Origin: Isoetes taiwanensis
Lineage: Eukaryota; Streptophyta; Lycopodiopsida; Isoetales; Isoetaceae
Length of the DNA: 64,000 nt
Assembly: GCA_021234155.1 (NCBI GenBank)
Contig: JAJEKV010000052.1
Span: 4,569,606 to 4,633,605, forward strand
Direction of reading: 5' to 3'
Shown: positions 47,501 to 57,843 of the stretch, piece by piece
Numbering within the stretch: position 1 is the first letter of the stretch
How the letters are laid out: each line of letters begins with the position of its first letter
Notes under the pieces: generated by a model
Databases searched by the model: none
Told to the model about the DNA's origin: nothing
Seen by the model: the letters and a program-made list of their open reading frames with translations, nothing else
Position numbers and translations under genes: made by a program

Positions 47501-47700
47501 CTCCACGAGAAGAGGTTAGAAATATTGTGCAAATAAGTCACGGTGGCATTGATGATGAGGACTATATTGAGGATGAAGAACTTTCAAGTATTGATTCACA
47601 TTTTCATCCAGACAGGAGTTTACATCTACATCTGGATGATGATGAGTTAGACGACATTGAGCATGACATCAATGACCAATCTAATCTTAATGCTTTGTAA
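44591..47700 (+). pseudogene. CACTA transposase (TNP2/Transposase_21, DUF4218, DUF4216)
   Basis: Exons inferred from splice signals: 44591-44845, 44912-45085, 45180-45820, 45897-46091, 46192-46740, 46804-47700. Exons 1-3 give the Transposase_21 core (DGEMRMPADGESWKN, LRNIRLGLGLDGICPWG, YNISPWM, YGCPSCG). Exons 3-5 give DUF4218 (LKTHDWHKFLQ, ERYMKVLKGFVRQM, RPEGCIAEGH). Exon 6 gives DUF4216 (GELYYVGTISDIIELNYR, FPNQVEQVFF) and a long acidic tail. The intron at 45086-45179 is GC-AG. In exon 4 a one-base shift near 45942 separates VLPCAIGSYLTPA from NITYRLGKFVRW. The N-terminal coding part is missing. The protein would cut and join the CACTA ends. Confidence 0.85.
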
Positions 47701-47739
47701 AAATTGGTTTTAGATATTTTATGAATAGCTTGACATGTA

Positions 47740-47885
47740 TGTTGAATGATGACTATATTGAAGACGAAGAAGTTCCAAGAATTGCCTCACGTTTTAATTT
47801 GCGTACAAATTTGTGCTTGCATTTGGATGATGATGAGTTGGACGATATTGAGCATGATATTGAAGACCAGTTCAACGCTTTATGA
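47740..47885 (+). repeat. Partial duplication of the transposase 3' end
   Basis: The sequence from GATGACTATATTGA to the TATGA near 47885 repeats the last part of exon 6 (about 47560-47699), including the acidic DDDELDDIEHDI-like segment, with many substitutions. An old local duplication of the gene's tail and stop. Confidence 0.75.
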
Positions 47886-48129
47886 CATTATGTTGAATAT
47901 TATGTAAAAGTCTGCTCTAAATTGCTTTTCTTGTAGTTTATTTAGTTGTATCACACCTAAGAATACATATGCATATGTGTATAATTTGGGATCTTGTAAA
48001 TGATAGGCCAGCAATGCTCCTAAGTCGGAAGGTGTCCCTACTTATCTTCTTGAACTGCCCTTTTAAGACGAGATGCTTTTCATTTTCCAAAGCTTCTGCA
48101 AGATCATTCGTAGAATGCACTAATAGTTT

Positions 48130-48799
48130 GTAATAAGGTGTGCATAGTATGGTGTGCATTGAGGTTGAAGTCAAGGTCTAATAGGGTATGCATAGTATGG
48201 TGTGCCAGTCTAATTGAATACTATAAAATGTTTATTTGCAATGTTGTTTTCCTCATACTAGCTAGTGGCACATTTGTGTCAGACTTAGCCCCTTTTGCGT
48301 CAAGGTGTCTATGCATTTCTAATTCACAATGTCACTATATTGACACTTCTTTGATGCACGTAAATGCCACAATATATAATAGAAAATTGATATAAAATTG
48401 CCGATGTGTCTGACACTATAAAATGACACAAACGTTTTACAAAAGGTGACAAGAAGCTATCATAAAATGTGACACAAAAACATTACAAAATTGACTCAAA
48501 ACTTTAGAACTAGCGATGTTATAGTGGACATAAACTTATTGTTATTCTTGACTTAAATTATGTCACAATCCTTTCACAATACATGATGTAATCGTCATTG
48601 CAAATGCTAACGAAAAATTAATAAAATTTTGACACAAATATGTGACAAAAATGATGTTGTTGTTGACACAACTATACTGACACAAGTATTGACGCAATCA
48701 AATTAATTTGTGTCACTTTCAAGCTTCTGACACAAATCTGACGAACCTTAAAATGTAGTGACGCAGGGCTTGACACAAAAAGCCTATCCTCTTGTAGTG
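48130..48799. repeat. CACTA subterminal repeats and terminal repeat
   Basis: At least eight occurrences of TGACACAA or close variants in both orientations lead to the 48791-48799 terminus. In CACTA elements such motifs bind the TnpA-type protein. A small direct repeat around GCATAGTATGGTGTGC (48145 and 48190) lies at the left edge. Confidence 0.65.
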
Positions 48800-48802
48800 T
48801 TT

Positions 48803-50841
48803 GGTAAGCCACTTTCCTTCAACATGGACCTAATTGCATCCATAATTGTTCTGTTTTTCCTTTCTGACACCCCATTTTGTTGAGGAGTGTATCTGCATGT
48901 TAATTGCCTTTTAATGCCATGTGTAATGCAATAGGTTCTGAATTTTATTGACAAATACTCTCCACCACGGTCTGATCTAATGCATTTTAGCTTGTGGCCT
49001 GTTTCCCTTTCCATTTCTGCCACATATTGCTTGAATGCATTTAAGGCTTGTGATTTCTTTTCTAAACAATATGCCTTACACTTTCTACTGTAGTCATCAG
49101 TAAAGGTTATGAAATACCTTTTGTTACCTCTTCCTCTCACATTTAATGGGCCACATAAGTCTGAGTGCACTAATTCCAATGTTTGCTGAGTTTTAGATTG
49201 TCTTTTAGCAAATGGCAGCCTGTGGAATTTTCCTAGAGCACATCCTTCACAGATGTGATTAACTTCGCTGTCACAATAATCAATGAGGCCTTGTTTATGC
49301 AGACTTTCTAGTTTCTTGTAATCTGTGTGTGCTAATCTATTGTGCCATAATTCTGCACCAACTTCAGAAATTGCATTTACATCATAATGCACAAGATTAC
49401 TTAGTTCAAATAAGTTGCCAACTCTTTTAGCATAAAACTTCAATTCATTTTTGAGAAAGACATTACATTGTTCAGCCTCAAATGTCACCCTATATCCCAA
49501 ATCACATAACTGGCTTACTGAAATCAAGTTTTTGATTATTGCTGGAACACACAATACATCTTCAATATTTACAATATTTCCATTTAAGTCTTTTAACTGC
49601 AAAAGTCCACTTCCTTGAATATCTTGCAATGCCCCATTTCCAACTTGTATTTTTCTTGATTTTGCAGTGGAGAATTTCTTCAAAATTTCAGCATCCTTAA
49701 CTACTGATCTTTCAGCTCCAGAATCAACTATCAAATGATCAGCATTATTAGCACATGAATTTTCATTGATAACTGCAAAATTACTTAATACCTCATCTTC
49801 ATCTTGTGTTTCAGTCTTAGCCTTAACCTCTTGTTCTTCTTGTGCAATGTATGCTTTCTCATAGCCTCCACCCCTACCTCTGCCTGCTCTTCCTCTGCTG
49901 GAATCACCCCTTCCTCTGAAGGATTTACCATAATTTTTCGGTGTGGGGCACTTGGAGGCTGCATGTCCTCTTTCCCCACAATTGTAGCAATTAAAATCTT
50001 TCTTTAATTTAGGGCATTCACTTTTATAGTGCCCTGCCTCATGACAGTGATAGCAAATTATTTTGCCTTTCCTTTTCATTACTAATATTTCAGGTGTTTC
50101 TTCATTTTGGCTTTGTCTCAATACTTTCTTTTGCTCCCATTCAGTTCTAAGCATGACTTCTGCCTCCTCCCTACTTTTGCTTGTATTTCTAATAAACAAT
50201 GCCAATGTTTCATTCTCTCCTATTGCTCTTGAAATTTGTAACACCTGACTTCTTTCAGATATTACAACCCCAGCCCCTTCTAGGTCAGCAATTAAGTTAT
50301 CAAACTTATTGAAAAACTCAGATACATCTTCATCTTCACTAAGATTTAGATTTCTTAGTTCATTTTCCAATAAATCTATTTGAGATGATGTTTTCTCCTC
50401 ATAGTGCTTAAGGAGAAATTTCCACATCTCCCTAGGACTGAGAAACCTTAATTTCAAACGTATAGCAGGACTTACCTTGCAAGTTATGATTCCTTGTGCT
50501 TCCTTGACTTTAGCCTGCAGTGATTTGCCTCCTCCTGTACTGGTAACTCCTCCAGTACGTGCAGCACTGGTGCTTGAGCCTGCACCTGCAGCTCCAGAAC
50601 TTGCACCAGCAGCTCCAGTGCTTGCCCCTGCAGATTGACCACCTGCAGCTCCAGTAACTGAACCTGTGGAGGCTGTTCTAGTTAGCACTTCTGCTGCCAC
50701 TGAGCTATTAGGATCAACTACCTCCCAAAGCTCCTCCACATCCAGTACATGCATTATGGCATCCTTCCATATTTGGAATCCTGGACCACCTTTGTATACA
50801 TCTATGGTGTTGAGCAAACTTGCTCCAAATCTGCTAGACAT
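48803..50841 (-). pseudogene. Copia gag, protease, integrase
   Basis: Minus-strand ATG at 50841 (MSSRFGASLLNTIDVYKGG), a UBN2-type gag with a Gly/Ala/Ser-rich insert, and two zinc knuckles, CYHCHEAGHYKSECP and CYNCGERGHAASKCP. Then the protease centre LIVDSGAERS (about 49740-49711), the pre-integrase HHCC segment (LWHNRLAH ... HICEGCALGK) and the integrase core with HSDLCGP, RSDRGGEY and GVSERKNR (the DDE triad). The frame is open until SGLPN at the CACTA border. Pol continues at 44590. Single polyprotein layout, typical Ty1/copia order. Confidence 0.9.
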
Positions 50842-50851
50842 GATTGAGATG

Positions 50852-50863
50852 GCTCTGATACCA
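50852..50863 (-). promoter_or_regulatory. Copia primer-binding site
   Basis: Reverse complement reads TGGTATCAGAGC, one base from the 5' LTR end. It fixes the copia orientation as minus. Confidence 0.9.
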
Positions 50864-50864
50864 C

Positions 50865-51703
50865 TGATGAATTTAGAGGCAAAGAGTATGATTTTGCAAG
50901 TGTAATAACAAAATGCCTAGCAAGATTTTCAAAATTCAAGATCTACATAAACACATGTAGTACAAGTGAAGATTTAGTGGAGAGCCACAATATGGTCTCT
51001 CATCTCCACTATTGTAAACTCAATAATATGGGAAACAAGTTTTAATGGTCAATAAACCATTAGCCTTAAATCTTCACAAAGATATAATGAGTTTACTGTT
51101 CATCGGGCATTGACCCGATTACTGTAGCTCAATTGACTTGAGCATTTCACGTTCTACTCAGCCGGATCTGCTTCATAACTCCGTCCGTCCATATGTTCTC
51201 ACAAGTTGTAAATCCGGCGGTTAAGGGACAGCTCCACTTTCCTATCTGGGTCTATCTCCATGTCTGCATATATCCCACAGGATAAACGTAAGGAAAAAGG
51301 CTGGTTCACAATATCCCACAGGAACGTTGATAAAAATCGGCCTTGGACCCATTGAGGCTTATTCTTCGAATTAATTTGCTTTCTTCTTCAACCTTAACCA
51401 TGGTTGCACTATTTGGTTCTCAACCTCCAATGAACAATTTTGCTAGCCGAGAATTTATCATCACTGCTGTACCCTAGGTAATTAGATAATTCTCAAGTTT
51501 TTTCTGGTCCACTGCCACTGCTTCTCATGGGCAGACACATTGAATTGTTTAAGTCTTCATGCAGTATAGGTCACAACATTCTGCAACATTCTGCAACTTG
51601 TGAGTTCACTTGGATCACTGACTGCTCACTTGCATTCTAAAAGCAATCACTGCCACTGCTTCTCATGATTGCAATATAGACTTATAAAGCTGAAAACTTA
51701 TCA
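50865..51703 (-). repeat. Copia 5' LTR, 839 bp
   Basis: Runs TGATGAATTT to AACTTATCA in plus coordinates, with the 5-bp target duplication AATGC outside it. Nearly identical to the interrupted left LTR. Confidence 0.9.
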
Positions 51704-54340
51704 AATGCATAAGGAAGGAGCAAGTGGCCTATCTCCTTAAACTTGAGGTTGACGACCAAGAGACAGAAGAAGAGAAAGAGGCCAAAGCATTGAGCAAACT
51801 CCCAAAGCCTATAGCAAAGTTGGTGAAGTAATTTCATGACTTGTTTCCCGATGAGATTAAGCAACTTCCACCTTACAGAGGAGCCAAGTGTGAAATAGCA
51901 CTTGAGCCAGGGACTAAGCCAACAAGCAAGGCGCCCTACAGAATGTCGACCCAAGAGTTGATGGAATTGAAGAAGCAACTGCAAGAATTGCTAGACCTAG
52001 GGTTCATAAGACCTAGTGTCTCTCCTTTTGGATACCATAAAAAACAAGTATGCTTTGCCTAGATCAGATGATCTAATGGACCAATTGCAAGGGGTGAAGA
52101 TTTTTTCCAAGATAGATTTGAGATCAGGTTATCACCAGATCAGAATCAAAGAAGAGGACATCCATAAGACTGCATTCAGAATGAGATATGGTCACTACGA
52201 ATTCACAGTGCTCCAGCAGCTTTCATGAGGCTCATGAACGATGTTTTCCGTGAATTCCTAGACTCTTTCATCATAGTTTTCTTTGATGATATTCTAGTTT
52301 ACAGCAAGTCCCTAGAGAAGCATGTCCAGCACTTAAGAAAGGTGCTTGAAAAGCTAAGAAGGCATCAACTCTTTGCGAAGCTATCCAAGTGCCACTTCGC
52401 AACAGAAAGGGTGGAGTACTTGGAGCATGTGATCATAGCAGAAGGGATTTTTACGGACCCTGCGAAGATCGAAGTAGTCATTGATTGGCCGCCACCGAAG
52501 AACACCCATGAAGTGAGAAGCTTCCTCGGCCTAGCAGGATATTACAGGAAATTCGTAAAGAACTTTGCAAAAGTAGCAGCGCCGCTGACGAACCTCACCA
52601 AAGCGGGAAAGATAAAGGATTGGGCAAGTCATTGGCAAAAGAAGGCCCATACAGCATTTGAGACCTTGAAAAAAGCTTTGACAACAGCGCCAGTCCTAGT
52701 CTTGCCAGATCCATCCAAAGATAAGCTTGTGGCGACAGACGCTAGCAGGATAGCAACAGGTGTGGTGCTACCCGACGCATGATCAGGAGCTTCTGGCTAT
52801 AGTAAGAGCTTTAAGAATTTGGAGGCACTATCGGTTGGGAAGAAAGTTCCAGCTGGATACGGCTCATCAAAGCCTCCAATACATTTTTACACAACCACTC
52901 CTCAATTTGAGACAAAGGAGGTGGATGGAATTCCTCGAAGAATATGACTTCGAGATAATCTATAAGCCAAACAAGCTCAACGTAGTCGCAGATGCGCTTT
53001 CTAGAAAGCCATTGAAGACAAGGACGCATTGTAATGCCATATCAACGCTCACAAATGAGTATGGCAAGAAGATCGAAGAAACCTTGCCAACAGATCCCGA
53101 CTGTAAAGAAGTTTGGGCAAGTCTTTGTAAGGAGGCCAGGACTGATAAGGAAAGGGAGATATTCAGGCACTATAAGAAAGAGGGTAACTTGCTATACCAC
53201 AAGAACAAGTTATGTGTACCAGAATCTTCAGGAGTAAGGAAGCTAATCCTCCATGATACACACAATAGTCCCATAGCAGGGCATGCAGGGTTTATGAAGA
53301 CATATTTCAAGATTAGAAGCAGCTACTTCTGGCCCGGCATGAAGAAGCAGATAGCAAGGTACATTCGTGAGTTCCAGATATGCCAGCAAACAAAGGCGGA
53401 GCAACTCCGAATCCCAGGAGCCTTGGTGTCGTTGCCAGTGCCAAATGCTAAGTGGGAAGTCATAAGCATGGACTTCATTACAGGGCTCCCAAGAACAGCA
53501 AGAGGCAAGGATGCCCTGATGGTGGTGGTCGATAAGTTGTCAAAGATGGCACACTTTGTGCCGTGCAGGACAACTGACACAGCATTGGATACTGCCGTCA
53601 TATTTACTAAGGAGATTTTTAGACTCCACGGCATGCCGAGGGAGATAATCTCGGATAGGGACTCTAAATTCATGAGTGCTTTTTGGCAGGACCTATTTAC
53701 CACCATCCAGATGAAGCTCTCCATGAGCACGGCATACCACCCGCAGACGGATGGTCAGACGGAGCGAACCAATAGGATCATTGAAGATATGTTAAGAAGC
53801 TATGTTTGGAACAAGCAATCTAAGTGGGATGATTTCATCCATTTAGTAGAGTTCGCCTACAACAGTACCAAGCAGGAGTCATCGCAGATGTCTCCTTTTA
53901 TCATCAATTATGGGTATCAGTATCTTACCCCAGATACTTGGCACAATCCAGTGTCCAAGGTAGAAGTCTCCCAGCAAGTGCTTTCGGATATGCCGCAGTT
54001 GGTGGAGGAGGTGAGAGGATACCTCCTAGCAGCAAGAAGTAGGCAGAAAAGCATCGCCAACAAGCACAGGACAGTAAGGGAATTTCAGGTGGGAGACAAT
54101 ATATGGTTGAAGATCAAGGTGAAGCAGGCCAAGCTCTGCATCGGCAATTGCAAGAAGCTTGCTCCAAGATGGGCTGGACCTTTCAGGATAAGCAAAAGAG
54201 TAGGTACCCAATCCTACAAGTTGGACCTGCCAGCACATCTAAAAATCCATATGGTCTTCCATGTAAGTCTCCTAAAGAGGCACACTCCTAATGCAGAGGA
54301 AGTATTGGAGACAACTGAGTTATTGGAAATGACGGACGAC
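51704..54340 (+). pseudogene. H3 element pol: RT, RNase H, integrase
   Basis: The gypsy frame interrupted at 21935 resumes here. It first shows the protease-RT linker with a TAA at 51829, then [38 protein letters not shown] (about 52279-52305). RNase H follows with TDASRIATG and DALSRKP, then integrase with a zinc region (HDTHNSPIAGHAG; the first Cys of the pair is Phe, leaving ICQQTK) and the DDE core (SMDFITGL, SDRDSKFMSAFW, QTERTNR). Three internal deletions remove the KKKDG-LCIDYR block (about 52032), the PFGLTNA block (about 52209) and the first half of RNase H (about 52780), two of them shifting the frame. Catalytic Asp residues of RT and the integrase triad remain. Confidence 0.9.
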
Positions 54341-54571
54341 TAGCTTGAAATCGTCCCAGAGGTTCTTCTTGACAGGGCTTATAAGAAGACAAGAAGATCC
54401 CAATTTCTCCAATACCTAGTGAAATGGATGCACTTACCTGTGGAAGACGCTACGTGGGTACTACAATCAGATTTGGAGAAGCAGTACCCCCAATTCATGG
54501 AGCAATGCAAGGGTCGGCTCATCACCGAAGTAGTCGACATCGACTCGATAGGTGAGTGGAAGGTAGATTAA
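54341..54571 (+). pseudogene. Chromodomain tail of H3 element pol, after a TAG
   Basis: The integrase frame continues through the TAG at 54341 for 76 codons without other stops, giving LEIVPEVLLD, QFLQYLVKWMHLPVEDATWV and a helix: a chromodomain, as in the chromovirus clade, ending at a TAA (54569). Chromodomains bind modified histone H3 tails and steer integration. In this element it coexists with an encoded H3-like protein. Confidence 0.75.
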
Positions 54572-56237
54572 AAAGTCTACTTCCGGCCCACGGAAGTAGA
54601 CGACCTTGAGAGATAAGAGGTCATTCAGGTATGCATTGATAGGAAAGCACCTCTAGTCAATGCCTACTACGCGGAGGACTCTATCCTTCACGCCCAAATA
54701 CGAGAAGAACACTATCCTCCACGCCAAAGGCAACTAAAGGTGTAGGCATGAGTGAGCATCCTAGGCATGATAGGGCGCTGTCTCCACGGCACCGATGGAA
54801 GAAACATAATCTTCCTACGCTGGGAGATATGCCTTGTATTCATGTAATTGTATTTAATGGGTGGTTCCCTAACAACCAACCCTTATAATAATTAAACGTA
54901 TACTGACGTAGTGTTGAACCTGCAGGCCAGTAGAAGAGTCGAGCGGCAGGGAGATCGCACTATGAAGACTCGCAACACATAATTTTGTCATAATGTGTTG
55001 TGAGGATACGATAAGGAGCATTAATTAGGGAAATTTTGAACTATAATAATGGTATAAGTCGTAAAATTTTGTGAATATGTAGCATTATAACAGGGGGTTT
55101 TCTTTGTGATTTTATACGCTTTTTGGCATGGTTTCATATGATTTCATGGGCGTATTGCACCAGGCATACTAATTAGTACATCTAGAGTGCGCATTATATT
55201 TGCATACGCTTGAATTAATTTTGATGCCTATTTTCAATAGTCTAGACCCATATATATGATATATTTTTCTATTATGTTCTATTTTTCTTATTACATTTTA
55301 TTTTGCTCGACATGCAAAGCTCGAGCAGCTCATTTTAGGGTTCCTATTTCCTCAAAAAAATTTTAGCACACCAGCCCTACCGGGCCTACAGCCTTTCCTC
55401 AAATTCTAGCCTATCCACGTGTAATTTCCATGTCAGCAAAATCTGGTGTGGCTTATTTTGCATCATCGGATCTCTGCTTTCTCAAATCTAAGGCCACGGA
55501 AATTAGAAAATCGGAAAAAAATTGGATACGGAGATGGAAAGGGTCAAAGAATAACTTCTTGTTGCATCGGGCTTGTGCTCTTCCTTTGTTGTGCCCTGCA
55601 TCGAACTTTGTGAAGGAGACGACCGAGGTGCCGTTACAGGTGAAGTAGACTCCGGATGAAATTCGATCTTGCTTTTGTTGGATTTTTTCCATGATACCCT
55701 AATGCAGGAGTTCTTCTCTGTGCAGTCAATGGAGCTTACAACTTTGTAGAACCGGCAAGCGCATCAGGCAAATATCTTACCTTTCAGGCAAATATCAACC
55801 TTTCTTCGACTTAGACACAGGTATTCTGTATGAGGTTTTCTGAGATGCATAGAAGAAAACTCCGGATGAAATTCTATCTTGCCTTTGTTGAATTTTTTCC
55901 ATGATCCAGCGCCTCCTTGTGCTTAACACTGCTCTAGACGTTACAAATGTGCATATTTGCTATATATCCGTTCTGCCATTTTCTTCGCAGTTAGAAATCT
56001 ATCAAAGCTCTTTTGACATTATTTCAACCTTTCTTCGATTCATACTTTTTTCTGCCATGATTTTTCCGAAGAATCTGCAGTGTAGCACATTCTGCTCTAA
56101 GAAGTACATGACTAATCAGAGAACAGAGAATGCGATGTGAGATGTAGCAAGTTTACCTGATTCACAATAGCTTAACACATTGATGTGAAGATGCAAAGGC
56201 AGCTTGTAAAGGCATTGCATCCGCATCAAACAAACAA
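54572..56237. other. H3 element 3' remnant and intergenic sequence
   Basis: Up to about 54900 the sequence is GC-richer and probably the 3' untranslated part of the H3 element. No second LTR or polypurine tract was found. The stretch 54980-55160 contains a motif shared with the Helitron interior. The stretch 55430-56130 has short ORFs only, with a repeated phrase ACTCCGGATGAAATTC at 55650 and 55860. Confidence 0.5.
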
Positions 56238-56766
56238 CGTTCTGAATGCTCTTAGCATGCCTTGTCAACATCAAATTATAGCAGACATCCAATATGACAC
56301 CTTATAAAACCACGTCGTATATGTGAACAACTGCCTCGTATACGTGAACAACTGCCTCGCATAGCAAGGAAAGATCGTATGTTGGAGAATCTATATGCAG
56401 ATGGATATCTCATTGTTTTTTTTTTTTGAAAATATGCTGCTCCTTAATAAGGTTCATGTTATCAGAGACTCTAGCTGGTTACCTTCTTTGAGAAAAACGG
56501 GCGTCATGTGGACCCTGAGAAGTAGAAAGTTGAATGCAACTTATATCAGAATCTGTTCATAGAATGCGCTTGAAGGCAGCTAGTCCAACTACACCAAGAC
56601 TTAGTCTTGTATTTCCACAATGAACAGTGTTCAGTTTTAAACGGCAAAGCACACACTCAACCAGCAAGTGTTATTAGGCCTTAGCTTCTATATTAGAATT
56701 TTCCTGGAAATTGTTGCTTATATGTGCCATATTGTCAGCCCTCGTGCCATGAGATCATTTATGCCA
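56238..56766. repeat. Direct repeat copy 1, about 0.53 kb
   Basis: Begins CGTTCTGAATGCTCTTAG and ends at ATCATTTATGCCA. Copy 2 is at 57343-57843. An extra 21-bp tandem unit (TCGTATACGTGAACAACTGCC) and a longer T-run distinguish this copy. Confidence 0.9.
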
Positions 56767-57342
56767 GCCAAGGTTGGCATGGCTATCACACGATAATTGG
56801 TTCGACATGTCAGATAAGCCTGCTTCTTGTATACTGCTTCATCAATGAAGTAGATAACGTATATAGCTGGCTGAATATTCTGATCTGCGCGTGTGCTTTT
56901 GTTGGACAGTGTATATAAATTGCAAAATTCTAGAATACAAGATACTAAAGCATGGGATTGATATTATTATCTCATATTCTGAAATTGCTTTTGTGCAACA
57001 GTAGAGGATCTTGATTGACGAGGTGTGGACACCATGGGCGTCATTTTGTTGCATTGAGCAAGCATCTTTGTGGGCCTGCAACAGGTATTTTGTTCTACGT
57101 TTTCTTTGCTTTACTAGCACTTCATTTAATTGGTCACTATGCGAGTTGTTATAGGACAAACATTCTTCCATCTTCTTTTAATTCCTCTAAAATGTATCCT
57201 TTTGTATCTCTAAATCTTGTGTGCTAAAAACATTTCACCTAACCATGTTTCCCTTGACACAGTTTTCCATGTTTTTCTTGCCACAGTTTTGGCCACGGAT
57301 CATTTGGATTTGCCCTTATTTCTATTTTGCACTCCCGTTTTC

Positions 57343-57843
57343 CGTTCTGAATGCTCTTAGCATGCCTTGTCAACATCAAATTATAGCAGACATCCAATAG
57401 GACACCTTATAAAACCACGTCGTATATGTGAACAACTGCCTCGCATAGCAAGGAAAGATCGTATGTTGGAGAATCTATATGCAGGTGGACATCTCATTGT
57501 TTTTTTTGAAAATATACTGCTCCTTAATAAGGTTCATGTTATCAGAGACTCTAGCTGGTTACCTTCTCTGAGAAAAACAGGCGTCATGTGGACCCTGAGA
57601 AGTAGAAAGTTGAATGCAACTTATATCAGAATCTGTTCATAGAATGCGCTTGAAGGCAGCTAGTCCAACTACACCAAGACTTAGTCTTGTATTTCCACAA
57701 TGAACAGTATTCAGTTTTAAACGGCAAAGCACACACTCAACCAACAAGTGTTATTAGGCCTTAGCTTCTATATTAGAATTTTCCTGGAAATTGTTGCTTA
57801 TATGTGCCATATTGTCAGCCCTCGTGCCAGATCATTTATGCCA
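57343..57843. repeat. Direct repeat copy 2, abutting the PAP pseudogene
   Basis: More than 90 percent identical by eye to 56238-56766. It ends exactly where recognisable purple acid phosphatase coding starts, so the gene's 5' end is presumably displaced. The 576-bp spacer between copies has no recognised content. Confidence 0.9.

Larger units (their letters stand above)
44591..48799 (+). mobile_element. CACTA (En/Spm) transposon, left end missing
   Basis: The right end is CTTGTAGTG (48791-48799), the reverse complement of the CACTA family terminus CACTACAAG. The left border adjoins copia pol inside the transposase coding sequence, with no CACTA terminus, so the 5' part is deleted. It is inserted between the integrase motif SGLPN and WVEAL of copia. 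Its subterminal region, about 48130-48790, is full of TGACACAAA-like repeats as usual for CACTA ends. Confidence 0.85.

Noticed and set aside
48100-48780. TGACACAAA repeats as a new satellite
   Set aside because: They lie next to the CACTA terminus and are typical CACTA subterminal motifs.
54900-55200. 3' LTR of the H3 element
   Set aside because: No stretch here matches the 13458-15050 LTR start TGTGACGTTTC or its end; no polypurine tract adjoins.
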